This document shows positions 7,646 through 16,874 of a stretch of 64,000 nt of DNA, one piece after another. Both the position numbers and the translations under genes were made by a program. The DNA comes from Xanthomonas boreopolis. GTDB lineage: Bacteria > Pseudomonadota > Gammaproteobacteria > Xanthomonadales > Xanthomonadaceae. The notes beneath the pieces are model-generated. The model saw only the letters and a program-made list of their open reading frames with translations, had not been told where the DNA came from and did not search any database. Position 1 is the stretch's first letter. The number at the start of each line of letters is the position of its first letter. The stretch is from the NCBI GenBank assembly GCA_014654535.1, contig BNBA01000003.1, forward strand, positions 62,001-126,000, given 5' to 3'.

Positions 7646-9376
7646 TCACGCCTGCCCGGCGGCGCCTGCGCTCTCCAGCCACTTCTCGATGTCCTTGCGG
7701 TCGCGGGCGCGCAGCAGCTTCGGTGCGAGCGCGAGCAGCTTGCCGAGGTGGCGGCCGCGGATCGCCCGGCGCACTTCCAGCAGCGTGGCGGGATGCAGGC
7801 TGAACTCGCGCAGCCCCAGCGCCAGCAGCATCGGCACCAGGTGCGGGTCGCCCGCGATCTCGCCGCACACCGCCACGGGGGTGTCGTGCGCCTGCGCGGT
7901 GGCGATCACCTGCGCCAGCAGCCTCACCAGGGCCGGATGCAGCGGCGAGTACAGCTCGCCGAGTCCCTCGTGGTTGCGATCGACCGCCATCAGGTACTGC
8001 ACCAGGTCGTTGGTGCCGATCGACAGGAAGTCGACCTTGTCGATGAAGGTCTCCAGGGCCAGCGCCGCGGACGGCACTTCGATCATCGCGCCCAGCGGCA
8101 CGTGCTCGGCGATCTCGTGGCCTTCCTCGCGCAGCTGCGCGGCCAGGCGCTTGATCTTGCGGCGCAGCTGCACGATCTCCTCGCGCGCGCTGACCATCGG
8201 GATCAGCATCCGCACCGGGCCATAGCCGGATGCGCGCAGGATCGCGCGCAGCTGGGTCCTGGCCACGGCCGGGCGCGCCAGCATCAGGCGCACGCCGCGC
8301 AGGCCGAGCGCCGGGTTCTCCTCGTCGCCGAGCACCAGCCCGGTGCGGTCGGCCTTGTCGGCGCCCAGGTCGAGGGTGCGGATCGTCACCGGCCGGCCGC
8401 TCATGCCGAGCACGGCGTCGCGGTAGCGCTCGAACTGCTCCTGCTCGTCCGGCAGCTCGTCGCGCTGCAGGAACAGGAACTCGGTGCGGTACAGCCCCAG
8501 GCCGCCCGCGCCCAGCGCGTGCGCGCGCGCGACGTCCTCGGCGGATTCGGCGTTGGCCAGCAGGGTGATGTCGACCTCGTCGCGGGTGCGGGTCGGCTTG
8601 GAGCGCAGCCGGCCCAGCTCGCGCTGCTCCTTGGCCAGCTCGCGCAGGCGCTCGCGATAGTCGCGCAGGTCGGCCGGCGTGGGATCGACGATGACCTGGC
8701 CGCTGCCGCCGTCGACGATCAGCACGTCGCCGTCGTTGACCTTCTGCAGCGCGTCGGCGGCGCCGACCACCAGCGGCAGGTGCAGGCTGCGGGCCAGGAT
8801 CGCGCTGTGCGAAAGCGCGCTGCCGGCGCTGGTGACGATGCCGACCACGCCCTGCGATTGCAACTGCGCCAGCTCGGAGGGCGCGACGTTGTCGCTGACC
8901 AGGATCTCGCCGGCCACGCCTTTCACGTCCGGCCGGCGCTTCTGCAGGAACGCATGGATGCGGCCGATGACGTGGTCCAGGTCGTCCATGCGGCTCTTGA
9001 GGTAGGCGTCCTCCATGCCCTCGAACACCGCCGCGAGCCGGTCGCGCTGCAGGCGCAGCGCATAGTCGGCGCTGTAGCGGCCGGTACGGATCAGTTCGTC
9101 CAGCCCGAACAGCAACTCCGGGTCGTCCAGCAGCAATGCGTGCAGGTCGAGGAACTCGCCGACCTCGCGCACCAGCGCGCCGTGCAGGCGCTCGCGCAGC
9201 TGGTGCATCTCGTCGCGGGCCAGGTCGACCGCGCGATGCAGGCGTTCCAGCTCGCTCTCCACGCGGTTGGCGGGGATGCGTTGCTCGGTGACTTCCAGCG
9301 CATGCGGCAGGCGCACGCGCGCGCGTCCCAGCGCGGTGCCGCGCGAGGCGCCGTGGCCGCGCAGGCGCTGGCTCAT
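7646..9376 (-). CDS. ptsI: PTS enzyme I (PEP-protein phosphotransferase)
   Basis: A 576-residue cytoplasmic enzyme I of standard length. It takes phosphate from phosphoenolpyruvate and passes it to HPr. The N-terminal HPr-binding domain (about 1-145) is followed by the swivel domain with active His190 in SALSHSAILARSL. The C-terminal PEP-binding barrel carries GLYRTEFLF, LDLGADKADR, FLSIGTNDL and CGEIAGDP motifs. It lies 64 bases after ptsH in the same direction. No sugar-specific IIB or IIC component is in the window, so in this cluster the phosphate most likely goes to the two IIA proteins and serves regulation. A distant fructose permease elsewhere in the genome remains possible. Confidence 0.95.
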   Translation of the reverse strand: MSQRLRGHGASRGTALGRARVRLPHALEVTEQRIPANRVESELERLHRAVDLARDEMHQLRERLHGALVREVGEFLDLHALLLDDPELLFGLDELIRTGRYSADYALRLQRDRLAAVFEGMEDAYLKSRMDDLDHVIGRIHAFLQKRRPDVKGVAGEILVSDNVAPSELAQLQSQGVVGIVTSAGSALSHSAILARSLHLPLVVGAADALQKVNDGDVLIVDGGSGQVIVDPTPADLRDYRERLRELAKEQRELGRLRSKPTRTRDEVDITLLANAESAEDVARAHALGAGGLGLYRTEFLFLQRDELPDEQEQFERYRDAVLGMSGRPVTIRTLDLGADKADRTGLVLGDEENPALGLRGVRLMLARPAVARTQLRAILRASGYGPVRMLIPMVSAREEIVQLRRKIKRLAAQLREEGHEIAEHVPLGAMIEVPSAALALETFIDKVDFLSIGTNDLVQYLMAVDRNHEGLGELYSPLHPALVRLLAQVIATAQAHDTPVAVCGEIAGDPHLVPMLLALGLREFSLHPATLLEVRRAIRGRHLGKLLALAPKLLRARDRKDIEKWLESAGAAGQA

Positions 9377-9440
9377 GTCCGTTCCCCTGGAGCGGACGGG
9401 TGGCAGGGATCGGCCGGGGCGGGACCGCTGCCGTCCACGC

Positions 9441-9710
9441 TCAGCTGTCCTCGTCGAAGCGGCGTTCGAACAGGGCGACCAGCGCGTCCATGGCCTGCGC
9501 CTCGTCGTCGCCGTCCACGCGCACCGTCACCGGCGTGCCCTGGCCGGCGGCCAGCAGCATCACGCCCATGATGCTCTTGGCGTTGACCTCGCGTCCCTTG
9601 GCCGCCAGCGTGGCGCTGCAGCGGTACGACGACAGGGTCTGCACCAGCTTGGCGGTGGCCCTGGCGTGCAGCCCGAGGCGGTTGGATACGATGAGTTCGC
9701 GTTCAAGCAT
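9441..9710 (-). CDS. ptsH: Phosphocarrier protein HPr
   Basis: An 89-residue HPr with both regulatory positions. His15 in LGLHARA is phosphorylated by enzyme I. Ser46 in NAKSIMGVM is the site used by HPr kinase/phosphorylase, and an hprK gene is present about 1.4 kb upstream in the same cluster. The ATG at 9710 overlaps the end of the EIIA(Man) gene by eight bases, indicating translational coupling. It is the link between enzyme I, the IIA proteins and HprK. Having Ser46 together with HprK is unusual for a gammaproteobacterium but typical of xanthomonads. Confidence 0.96.
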   Translation of the reverse strand: MLERELIVSNRLGLHARATAKLVQTLSSYRCSATLAAKGREVNAKSIMGVMLLAAGQGTPVTVRVDGDDEAQAMDALVALFERRFDEDS

Positions 9711-10095
9711 CGTCGATGATCGCTCCGTTGCGGGTGCCTGCCGCCGCGGTGGCGGGCAGGTCCTGCAGTTCTTGTTCGGGGTAGTTCATGACCCGCAACA
9801 GCATCGGCAGGCTCAGCGCGGACACGCGCCGGACCGGCGTGCCCAGCTGCGCCACGCGCCGGGCGAGATTGCTGGGGCTGGCGCCGTACAGGTCGGTCAT
9901 GACCAGCACGCCTTCGCCCGTGTCGACCCGCCGCAACGCCGCCGACGCCTGCGGCAGCAGGGCATCGAGGTCGGCGTCGAACGGGACTTCGAAGGCTTCG
10001 GTCTTCAACGGCAGTTGCCGCAGCAACCCCGTGGCGACGCTCAACAGCGCGCTGCCGATGCCGGGGTGGGTGATGAGGAGGATGCCACAGGCCAT
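9703..10095 (-). CDS. PTS EIIA component, mannose family
   Basis: A 130-residue protein matching the EIIA domain of mannose-type PTS permeases. His10 in LITHPGIG is the expected phosphorylation site, and VLVMTDLYGASPSN is the conserved segment after it. A lone EIIA(Man) without IIB, IIC or IID beside HPr, HprK and RapZ is common in alpha-, beta- and some gammaproteobacteria, where it is thought to be regulatory. It overlaps ptsH by eight bases and lies 121 bases after rapZ. Its downstream target cannot be deduced. Confidence 0.9.
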   Translation of the reverse strand: MACGILLITHPGIGSALLSVATGLLRQLPLKTEAFEVPFDADLDALLPQASAALRRVDTGEGVLVMTDLYGASPSNLARRVAQLGTPVRRVSALSLPMLLRVMNYPEQELQDLPATAAAGTRNGAIIDDA

Positions 10096-10216
10096 GGCGG
10101 AACGTTAACAGGTCGGCGTGACCGGACGATAGCGTCTTGCCGGGATTGCCGGCGGGATGCACCGGCCCACGCCGGCCGCTCTTGAGATCGGTTCCGGCGC
10201 CCCGATGGGGGCAGGG

Positions 10217-11092
10217 TCAGTCGAGCTCGCGATGGAAGGTGGCCACCTCGGGCCAGCCCTGCTCGCGGGCATGGCGGGCCAGGCGCTCGGCCAGGTACAC
10301 CGAGCGGTGCTTGCCGCCGGTGCAGCCGAAGGCGATGGTCACGTAGCTGCGGGTGTCGTTGCGCAGGCGCGGCAGCCAGGTGTCGAGCAGGCCGGTGATC
10401 TGCTCGACGTAGCGCACCACTTCCGGCTGCCGTTCCAGGTAGTCGCGCACGCCGGCGTCGCGGCCGGTGAGCGGGCGCAGGTCCGGCTCCCAGTGCGGGT
10501 TCGGCAGTACGCGGGCATCGAACACGAAATCGGCCTCGGCCGGCACGCCGCGCTTGTAGGCGAACGATTCGAACAGCAGCGAAAGGCGGTTGTCGTCGTG
10601 GCTGAGCGCGAACTCGGTGATCACGCGCCGGCGCAACTGGTGCACGTTGAGCGTTGAAGTGTCGACGATCGCGTCGGCCTGCTCGCGCAGCGGCGCGGTC
10701 AGCACGCGCTCGCGCGCGATCGCCTCCGGCAGCGACAGGCCCAGGTGGCTGAGCGGGTGCCGGCGGCGGGTATCGGCGTAGCGCTTGAGCAGCGCCTCGT
10801 CGCTGGCCTCGAAGAACAGCAGGCGCGCGCCGATGCCGTACTGCTGCGCGCGCTCGCGCCATTGCGCCAGCTGCGAGAGATCGCTGCGGCTGCGCACGTC
10901 GATGCCGACCGCGAGGCGCTGCTCGCCGACGGGCTGGTCGGCCAGGCGGCTGCGCACGAAGTCCGGCAGCAGCTCCACCGGCAGGTTGTCCGAGCAGTAG
11001 TAGTCCAGGTCCTCGAAGGTCTTCAGCGCCACCGACTTGCCCGAGCCGGACAGGCCGCTGACGATGACCAGGGTATGGCCGGCCTGGCTCAT
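10217..11092 (-). CDS. rapZ: RNase adapter protein RapZ
   Basis: A 291-residue protein with an N-terminal P-loop (GLSGSGKS, residues 13-20) and the conserved C-terminal [16 protein letters not shown] segment. In E. coli RapZ binds glucosamine-6-phosphate and guides RNase E to the small RNA GlmZ, so controlling glmS and amino-sugar supply to the envelope. Whether GlmZ-like RNAs exist in this organism is not visible. Its ATG overlaps the end of hprK by four bases, so the two are co-translated. Lying next to PTS genes is the usual context. Confidence 0.95.
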   Translation of the reverse strand: MSQAGHTLVIVSGLSGSGKSVALKTFEDLDYYCSDNLPVELLPDFVRSRLADQPVGEQRLAVGIDVRSRSDLSQLAQWRERAQQYGIGARLLFFEASDEALLKRYADTRRRHPLSHLGLSLPEAIARERVLTAPLREQADAIVDTSTLNVHQLRRRVITEFALSHDDNRLSLLFESFAYKRGVPAEADFVFDARVLPNPHWEPDLRPLTGRDAGVRDYLERQPEVVRYVEQITGLLDTWLPRLRNDTRSYVTIAFGCTGGKHRSVYLAERLARHAREQGWPEVATFHRELD

Positions 11093-12039
11093 GGGTGGCG
11101 CCGCTCCAGCAGGTTGCTGTGGCGGGCGATGAACATCGCGGCCGGATCGATGCCCTTGGTGCGCAGGATGTGCAGGCGCGTGGCGGCCTCGGTCAATACC
11201 GCCAGGTTGCGGCCGGGCATCACCGGCAGGGTGATCAGCGGCACGTCCAGGTCCAGCACGTGGCGGGTGCCGGAATCGCCGGTCAGGCGCTCGTAGCCGT
11301 GCGGGGTGGGTTCGGTCATCGGCTTGGTCAGGTGCACGATCAGGCGCAGGTACTTGTTCTTCTTCACCGCGGTGTCGCCGAACATGTCGCGCACGTTCAG
11401 CACGCCCAGGCCGCGCACCTCCAGCAGGTCCTGCAACAGTTCCGGGCAGGTGCCGTCGAGCACGTCCGGGGCGATCTGGGTGAATTCTGGCGCATCGTCG
11501 GCGACAAGCCGATGACCGCGGCTGAGCAGTTCCAGCGCCAGCTCGCTCTTGCCGGAGCCGGCCTCGCCGGTGATCAGCACGCCGATCGAGTAGATCTCCA
11601 TGAACACGCCGTGCAGCGTGACCCGCGGCGCGAGCGTGCGCGCCAGGTGGTAGGAGAGGTGGTTGAGCAGCTCGTGGCCGCGCTTGGGCGAGACCCACAG
11701 CGGGATGTTGGCCTCGTCGGCGGCCGCGCGCAGGTCCTCCGGGCAGGCCTGGTTCTTGCTGATCACCAGCGCCAGCGGCTGGTATTGGACGATCTTCTCG
11801 ATCGTCTCCCAGCGTTGGCGCGAGTCGAGCGAATCCAGCCAGGTCAGCTCCTCCGTGCCGAGGATCTGCACCTTGTTGGGGTAGATCGCGTTGAGGTAGC
11901 CGGCCAGCGAGGGCCGGCGCGAGTTGGTGCCGCCGGCCTCGATCTCGCGATGCTCGCCCTTGTGCCCGGCGATCCAGCGCAAGCCCAGTTTCTCGCGCTG
12001 CTGGTCGAACAGCTCGCGCGCGGAAATGCTGGTGTTCAT
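11089..12039 (-). CDS. hprK: HPr kinase/phosphorylase
   Basis: A 316-residue bifunctional enzyme that phosphorylates HPr on Ser46 with ATP or pyrophosphate and reverses the reaction. An N-terminal regulatory domain (about 1-130) precedes the catalytic domain with Walker A GEAGSGKS (residues 158-165) and the following [13 protein letters not shown]. The conserved [12 protein letters not shown] and LPVMPGRN segments come later. In Gram-positives it drives catabolite repression; in proteobacteria such as xanthomonads it is linked to the regulatory PTS with RapZ and EIIA proteins. It overlaps rapZ by four bases and lies 135 bases after ptsN. Confidence 0.95.
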   Translation of the reverse strand: MNTSISARELFDQQREKLGLRWIAGHKGEHREIEAGGTNSRRPSLAGYLNAIYPNKVQILGTEELTWLDSLDSRQRWETIEKIVQYQPLALVISKNQACPEDLRAAADEANIPLWVSPKRGHELLNHLSYHLARTLAPRVTLHGVFMEIYSIGVLITGEAGSGKSELALELLSRGHRLVADDAPEFTQIAPDVLDGTCPELLQDLLEVRGLGVLNVRDMFGDTAVKKNKYLRLIVHLTKPMTEPTPHGYERLTGDSGTRHVLDLDVPLITLPVMPGRNLAVLTEAATRLHILRTKGIDPAAMFIARHSNLLERRHP

Positions 12040-12174
12040 GCGGCACCGGCCCGGAGGGGCGCGCGCGGGCGCGCGCGATGCTGCATCGTCACTCGGTCTC
12101 TAATCGACATGGGTTCTCTCTCGTTCTTGCTTGCCTGGCCCGCGCCGAGGCGCGGCGGGACCGCCCCGGCGGCG

Positions 12175-12624
12175 TCAACAGACCCCGGGAGTATGCGTGG
12201 AAAGCAGGTGCAGCAGCGCCGTTTCGTCCGGCGCCCGGCGCAGCGCGTCGCGGAAGGCCGGGTCCGAGAAGTGCTCGGCCAGCTCGGACAGCAGCATCAG
12301 GTGTTCGTGGGTGTAGTGGCCGGGGACGGCCATGGCGAACAGCAGGTCGACCGGCTCGGCGGCGCCGAAATCGATCGGGCGCTGCAGGCGGATCAGGGCG
12401 CCGCGCGGTTCGCTCAGCCCGGGGCAGCGCCCGTGCGGGATGGCGATGCCGTGGCCGATGGCGGTGCTGCAGAGCGCCTCGCGCTCGCGCAGGCTGGCCA
12501 GCAGTTCGTCGCTACCGGCCTGGCGGCAGGCCAGCAGGCCGGCCGCCAGGCCCAATACGCTTTCGCGGTCGGCGGCCGGCGACACCACGGTGCGCACGGC
12601 CGCCATCAGCTGGGTCAGGAGCAT
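12175..12624 (-). CDS. ptsN: PTS EIIA component, nitrogen-regulatory type (PtsN)
   Basis: A 149-residue EIIA of the fructose/nitrogen family, with the phosphorylatable His64 in GIAIPHGR and the downstream segment EPVDLLFAMAVP. PtsN proteins are terminal acceptors of the regulatory PTS and, unphosphorylated, bind potassium transporters or kinases in other bacteria. It sits 20 bases after hpf and downstream of rpoN, the classic rpoN-hpf-ptsN order. The ATG at 12624 was chosen because the family N-terminus begins here. A longer open frame upstream reads through hpf in another phase and is not coding. Confidence 0.93.
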   Translation of the reverse strand: MLLTQLMAAVRTVVSPAADRESVLGLAAGLLACRQAGSDELLASLREREALCSTAIGHGIAIPHGRCPGLSEPRGALIRLQRPIDFGAAEPVDLLFAMAVPGHYTHEHLMLLSELAEHFSDPAFRDALRRAPDETALLHLLSTHTPGVC

Positions 12625-12644
12625 GCTTGGATCAGGCGGGACAG

Positions 12645-12962
12645 TCAGGCCTGATTGTCGCGCACCTCGCGGGCATGGTGGTCCTGTTTCTTTTCCTTGT
12701 GCTTGAGGATCAGGCGATCGAGCTTGTCGGCAAGCAGGTCGATGGCGGCGTACATGGTCGGCGCGCTGGCGTCGGCATGCAGGGTGCGCCCCGGGAGGTT
12801 GACGGTGGCGATCACGTGGTGGTCGGGCTTCTTCAGCGCCAGTTGGGTGCGGACTTCGCAGTGCTGGTCGAAATGACGCTGCAGGCGCTGCAGCTTGGTC
12901 TCCACGTATTCGCGCAGGGCGGGAGTGACTTCGACTTGCTGGCCATACGTCTCGATACGCAT
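12645..12962 (-). CDS. hpf: Ribosome hibernation-promoting factor, short type
   Basis: A 105-residue short HPF/YhbH protein with the family opening MRIETYGQQVEVTPALREYVETKL and a basic C-terminus (KHKEKKQDHHAREV). It binds the 30S subunit in stationary phase and promotes 100S ribosome dimers with RMF in gammaproteobacteria. It lies 53 bases after rpoN and 20 before ptsN and is probably co-transcribed with them. Its length fits the short gammaproteobacterial form without the dimerising C-terminal domain. Confidence 0.94.
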   Translation of the reverse strand: MRIETYGQQVEVTPALREYVETKLQRLQRHFDQHCEVRTQLALKKPDHHVIATVNLPGRTLHADASAPTMYAAIDLLADKLDRLILKHKEKKQDHHAREVRDNQA

Positions 12963-13015
12963 CGGATACCTCCATTGGTTCGGTGGGCCAATGAACTTCC
13001 CGCCCCGACGAGGAG

Positions 13016-14437
13016 TCAGGCGATGCGTACGCGCTCGTGGGAGGCGGAAATGTTCATGGCCTCACGATACTTCGCCACGGTGCGGCGCGCCACTGGCACG
13101 CCGGAGGTCTTGAGCAGCTCAGCCAGCTTGGCGTCAGACAGGGGCTTGCGCGGGTTCTCCGCCTCGATCAGGCGCCGGATCATCGCCTGAATGGCCGTGC
13201 TGGAGGCCTCCCCGCCGCTGTCGGTATCGATGCCGGACGCAAAGAAGGCGCGCAGCGGGATCGTCCCGCGCGGGGTGCGCACGTACTTGCGGGCGATGGC
13301 GCGGGAGACGGTCGATTCGTGCAGCCCCAGTTCGCCGGCGATTTCGCGCAGGGTCAGCGGTCGCAGCGCCTGTTCACCGAATTCCAGGAACCCGGCCTGC
13401 TCCTTGAGCAGGCAGCGCACCACCTTGAGCAGGGTCTCCCCGCGCGCTTCCAGGCCCTTGAGCAGCCAGCGCGCCTCCTGCAGCTGGGTGCGCAGGTAGC
13501 CGGCGTCGGCCTCGCCGCAGCGGCGGATCAGCTGCTCGTAGCCGCGGTGGATGGTGATCTTCGGCTGCGAGCGGCCGGCCAGCGCGGCGCGCCAGACGCC
13601 GCGCTGGCGCCAGATCACGCAGTCCGGCGTCACGTACGTGTCCGGCGCCAGCTCGCCGACCTGCTTGCCGGGGCGCGGATCGAGCGAGCGCACCAGTTGC
13701 ACGGCCTGTTCGACCTCGTCGGGCGGGCGCTTCAGCTCATGGGCCAGGCCGGCGACGCCGGCGCGCGGCAACCGGTCGAGCGGCCCTGCCACGATCTGCA
13801 GCGCCAGCTCGCGCCCGGGCGTGCCGGCCGGGAGGACCTCCAGTTGCAGCGTCAGGCATTCGCCGAGCGAGCGCGCCGCCACGCCGAGCGGGTCGAAGCG
13901 CTGGATCTGGTGCAGGACGGCGAGGATCTCGTCCTCGTCGGCGTGGAATTCGCCGGCGAGCGTCTCGGCGATCGCGGCGATCGGCTCGCGCAGGTAGCCG
14001 TCGTCGTCCAGCGCGTCGATCAGCGCGGCGCCGATGCGGCGGTCGCGGGCCGACAGGTGCGACAGGTGCAGTTGCCAGAGCAGGTGGTCGGCCAGCGTTT
14101 CCGGGTCGGCGACCCGTTCGGCCGGGTTGGCCTGGTCGTCGTCGTCATGGGAGCCGGGGGCGGCGGTCCAGGCGGTTTCGTCGGGGCTCCAGTCGCCGTC
14201 CTGGTCCTCGTCCCGGGAAGGGGGGGCGGCATCGGCGTCGCGGCCGTCCTCCGCGGCGTTCCCGTCCAGCGAGAGCTGGGCGTCCTCCACCCATTCCAGC
14301 AGCGGGTTGGTCTCCACCGCCTCGGCGATCTCCAGTTCCAGCTCGGCGGCGGACATCTGCAGCAGACGGATGGCCTGACGCAGCTGCGGCGTCATGACCA
14401 GCTGTTGCCCCATCGATGTCTGCAGCCTTGCCTTCAT
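13016..14437 (-). CDS. rpoN: RNA polymerase sigma-54 factor
   Basis: A 473-residue RpoN. Region I is Gln/Leu-rich (QLVMTPQLRQAIRLLQM), followed by an acidic region II (about 60-115, rich in D and E). The core-binding domain contains DPLGVAARSLGECLTLQ. A helix-turn-helix and the RpoN box ARRTVAKYREAMNI lie near the C-terminus. It directs transcription from -24/-12 promoters together with AAA+ activators, typically for motility, nitrogen use and virulence genes. It follows lptB by 40 bases, the usual order in proteobacteria. Confidence 0.96.
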   Translation of the reverse strand: MKARLQTSMGQQLVMTPQLRQAIRLLQMSAAELELEIAEAVETNPLLEWVEDAQLSLDGNAAEDGRDADAAPPSRDEDQDGDWSPDETAWTAAPGSHDDDDQANPAERVADPETLADHLLWQLHLSHLSARDRRIGAALIDALDDDGYLREPIAAIAETLAGEFHADEDEILAVLHQIQRFDPLGVAARSLGECLTLQLEVLPAGTPGRELALQIVAGPLDRLPRAGVAGLAHELKRPPDEVEQAVQLVRSLDPRPGKQVGELAPDTYVTPDCVIWRQRGVWRAALAGRSQPKITIHRGYEQLIRRCGEADAGYLRTQLQEARWLLKGLEARGETLLKVVRCLLKEQAGFLEFGEQALRPLTLREIAGELGLHESTVSRAIARKYVRTPRGTIPLRAFFASGIDTDSGGEASSTAIQAMIRRLIEAENPRKPLSDAKLAELLKTSGVPVARRTVAKYREAMNISASHERVRIA

Positions 14438-14477
14438 GTCGGTCCCGTGGGGGGAAGCGCCGGGCCGCGGCCGCAGG

Positions 14478-15200
14478 TCAGAGCCGGAAGGTCTCTCCCA
14501 GGTAGACGCGGCGCACGTCCGGATTGGCGAGGATGTCGTCCGGGGCCCCCTGCGCGAGGACGACGCCCTCGGCGAGGATATACGCGCGGTCGCAGATTCC
14601 CAAGGTTTCGCGCACGTTGTGGTCGGTGATCAGCACGCCGATGCCGCGCTCCTTGAGGTGGGTGACGATGCGCTGGATCTCGCCGACGGAGATCGGGTCG
14701 ACGCCGGCGAAGGGCTCGTCCAGCAGCATCAGGCGCGGCTTGGCGGCCAGGGCCCGGGCGATCTCGACGCGCCGGCGCTCGCCGCCGGACAGGCTGGCGC
14801 CGAGCTGCTCGGCGACGTGGCTGACCTGCAGTTCGTCCAGCAGCGAGGCCAGTTCCTTCTCGCGGCCGGTGGCGTCCAGGTCCTCGCGCAACTCCAGCAC
14901 CAGGCGGATGTTGTCGGCCACGCTGAGCTTGCGGAACACCGACGGTTCCTGGGGCAGGTAGCCGACGCCGAGCTTGGCGCGGCGATACATGGGCTCGGCG
15001 GTGATGTCCTGGCCGTCCAGTTCGATGCGCCCGGAGTCGGCCTCGACCAGCCCGACGATCATGTAGAAGCAGGTGGTCTTGCCGGCGCCGTTGGGACCGA
15101 GCAGGCCGACCACCTCGCCGGCCTCCAGCGACAGGCCGAACTCGCGCACCACCTCGCGCTGCTTGTAGCGCTTGCGCAGGCCGCTGGCGACCAGCATCAC
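14478..15200 (-). CDS. lptB: LPS export ABC transporter ATPase LptB
   Basis: A 240-residue ABC ATPase. Walker A is GPNGAGKTT, the Q-loop region is [10 protein letters not shown], the signature is [15 protein letters not shown], and Walker B is [13 protein letters not shown]. The switch His lies in [11 protein letters not shown]. Together with LptF/G (not in this window) it powers extraction of lipopolysaccharide from the inner membrane onto LptC-LptA. It overlaps the end of lptA by four bases and precedes rpoN, matching the conserved kdsD-kdsC-lptC-lptA-lptB-rpoN order. Confidence 0.96.
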   Translation of the reverse strand: MMLVASGLRKRYKQREVVREFGLSLEAGEVVGLLGPNGAGKTTCFYMIVGLVEADSGRIELDGQDITAEPMYRRAKLGVGYLPQEPSVFRKLSVADNIRLVLELREDLDATGREKELASLLDELQVSHVAEQLGASLSGGERRRVEIARALAAKPRLMLLDEPFAGVDPISVGEIQRIVTHLKERGIGVLITDHNVRETLGICDRAYILAEGVVLAQGAPDDILANPDVRRVYLGETFRL

Positions 15201-15733
15201 TTCTTCTCCTGCGTGGGCGCCGCCGGCGTGGCGGTCTTGTTCTTGGGCTGGATCACGGTGCGCACGCGCGAGCCGTCGCCGCCGCTCTGCATGTCGCCGG
15301 TCTTGGTGTTGTAGACCATGCGCTGGCCGGCGTTGGTGCCCTTGGCCGATTCGACGCGGTAGTTGCCCGTGAGGATCACGACGTCCTGGTTGACCTGGTA
15401 CTCGATGTTGTCGGCGCGGCCGTTCATCCAGGTGCCGTCGTCCAGCTGCTGCTTCAGCGTGGCCTGCCTGCCGGTGAGCACCACCTTGTCGACCTGGCCG
15501 TCCTTCTGGAAGACGTCGGCGGTATCGGCGTGGATTTCCAGGGTGCCCTGGAGGATCACCACGTCGCCGCTGTAGCGCACCTTGGCGTTGTCGCCGAGCA
15601 TGCTGCCGCTCTGGGTGGCGGCGTCGATGGTCATCGGTTCGTTGCGGTCGCTGGTCTTGGCGACGGCGAGCATGGGCAGCGCCAGGGCGAGCAGCGCCAG
15701 CGCCACTGACTTACTTGGCAGCATTCGGTTCAT
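15197..15733 (-). CDS. lptA: LPS periplasmic bridge protein LptA
   Basis: A 178-residue exported protein with a signal peptide ([20 protein letters not shown], cleavage near AVAK). The LptA/OstA beta-jellyroll repeats follow, for example [20 protein letters not shown] and [20 protein letters not shown]. It polymerises across the periplasm and carries LPS from LptC to LptD. It overlaps lptC by 23 bases and lptB by four, indicating tight translational coupling. The Gln/Lys/Pro-rich tail after residue 160 is probably disordered. Confidence 0.94.
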   Translation of the reverse strand: MNRMLPSKSVALALLALALPMLAVAKTSDRNEPMTIDAATQSGSMLGDNAKVRYSGDVVILQGTLEIHADTADVFQKDGQVDKVVLTGRQATLKQQLDDGTWMNGRADNIEYQVNQDVVILTGNYRVESAKGTNAGQRMVYNTKTGDMQSGGDGSRVRTVIQPKNKTATPAAPTQEKK

Positions 15734-16280
15734 ATCGGGTCTTGACCTGTGAAAGGAGCTGGTACTGCCGGGTCTTGAGGTCGGCCTCGAAGCCGACGCC
15801 ACGCTGGATGATACCCGGCCGGGTCATGGTGACCGGCTCGGCGGTCTTGGCGAGGTTCCGCTTCGGGAACACGTCCAGGCTCTCGGTGCGCAGCGTGGTC
15901 GGCGGGACGTTGCCGGTGGTCGGGCTGTCGCCCATGACGTCCTCGCGCAGGCGCAGCTCGTCACCGCTGGGGCTGAGCCAGCCGGTCTTGGCGCGCAGGG
16001 TCCATTCCTGGTCGTTGTTGTCCGGGATCAGGAACAGCGGCGTGGTGATGTGCGAGATCTCGTCGGCGCGGTCCCGGTGCATCTCCGGGGCGCGCAGGAC
16101 CAGCGCCACCTTGCCGGTGTCCTTGTCGAGCGCGGTCATCTCGAAGTCGCGCAGCACGTAGTCCGCGCCGTTGTCGTCCGCGTCGCCGGCCGGTGCGCGG
16201 TCGCGCTGGCGCCAGGCCGACCAGCCGCTGAGGATCGCCGCCGCCAGCAACACCCAGCCGAGCACGCCGCGCCAGCTCAT
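15711..16280 (-). CDS. lptC: LPS export membrane-anchored protein LptC
   Basis: A 189-residue bitopic inner-membrane protein with one N-terminal helix (about residues 6-22, GVLGWVLLAAAILSGW) and a periplasmic LptC fold. Conserved segments are YVLRDFEMTALDKDTGK and LRLREDVMGDSPTT. It receives LPS from the LptBFG extractor and hands it to LptA. The ATG at 16280 overlaps kdsC by four bases and its end overlaps lptA by 23 bases. The C-terminus (GVGFEADLKTRQYQLLSQV) contains the family's typical G(V/L)xFEA(D/N) motif. Confidence 0.93.
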   Translation of the reverse strand: MSWRGVLGWVLLAAAILSGWSAWRQRDRAPAGDADDNGADYVLRDFEMTALDKDTGKVALVLRAPEMHRDRADEISHITTPLFLIPDNNDQEWTLRAKTGWLSPSGDELRLREDVMGDSPTTGNVPPTTLRTESLDVFPKRNLAKTAEPVTMTRPGIIQRGVGFEADLKTRQYQLLSQVKTRYEPNAAK

Positions 16281-16858
16281 GCGGAGAACCTCGCGATCAC
16301 CGCGTCCACCTTGTCCTGGGCCGCCAGCAGCACGTCGCAGACCTCGCGCGCGGCGCCTTCGCCGCCGCGCGCCTGGGTATGCCAGCGCACCCGCTCGGCG
16401 ATCCAGGGGTGCGCGTTGGCCGGGGCGACCGGCAGGCCCACCGCCAGCAGCGCGGGCAGGTCGGGCAGGTCGTCGCCCATGAACAGCGTGTCGCCGATCG
16501 CCACGCCGTGGGCCTCGCACAGGGCTTCCACCGCCAGGCGCTTGTTCTTCACGCCGATCTGCACGTGCAGGCCGAGGTCCTGGCCGCGCTTCTCCGCCGA
16601 CAGGCTGGAGCGCGCCGTGATCAGCGCGACGTGGATGCCGGCCGCCTCCAGCTGCTTGAGGCCCTGGCCGTCGAGCACGTTGAAGGCCTTGCTCTCGTTG
16701 CCGGCATGGTCGTAGTACAGGCGCCCGTCGGTCAGGGTGCCGTCCACGTCGAAGCACGCCAGGCGGATCCGCGCGGCGCGGGCGGCGAGCTCTTGGGGCA
16801 GGCGGTGCAGCGGCGAGTAGGGCATCGGGATGGGGACTTGGCTATCCGTGTCGTTCAT
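16277..16858 (-). CDS. kdsC: Kdo-8-phosphate phosphatase KdsC
   Basis: A HAD-superfamily phosphatase of 193 residues. Motif I is CFDVDGTLTDG with the two catalytic Asp residues, motif II is LITARSS, the Lys of motif III lies in VKNKRLA, and motif IV is MGDDLPDL. It makes free Kdo for lipopolysaccharide. The start is uncertain: the ATG at 16858 lies 16 bases after the kdsD stop and suits coupling, but an in-frame ATG at 16825 (MPYSPLHRL) matches the N-terminus I expect for xanthomonad KdsC. Neither has a clear ribosome site. It overlaps lptC by four bases. Confidence 0.93.
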   Translation of the reverse strand: MNDTDSQVPIPMPYSPLHRLPQELAARAARIRLACFDVDGTLTDGRLYYDHAGNESKAFNVLDGQGLKQLEAAGIHVALITARSSLSAEKRGQDLGLHVQIGVKNKRLAVEALCEAHGVAIGDTLFMGDDLPDLPALLAVGLPVAPANAHPWIAERVRWHTQARGGEGAAREVCDVLLAAQDKVDAVIARFSA

Positions 16859-16874
16859 GGGGGCGCAGGGGCGG

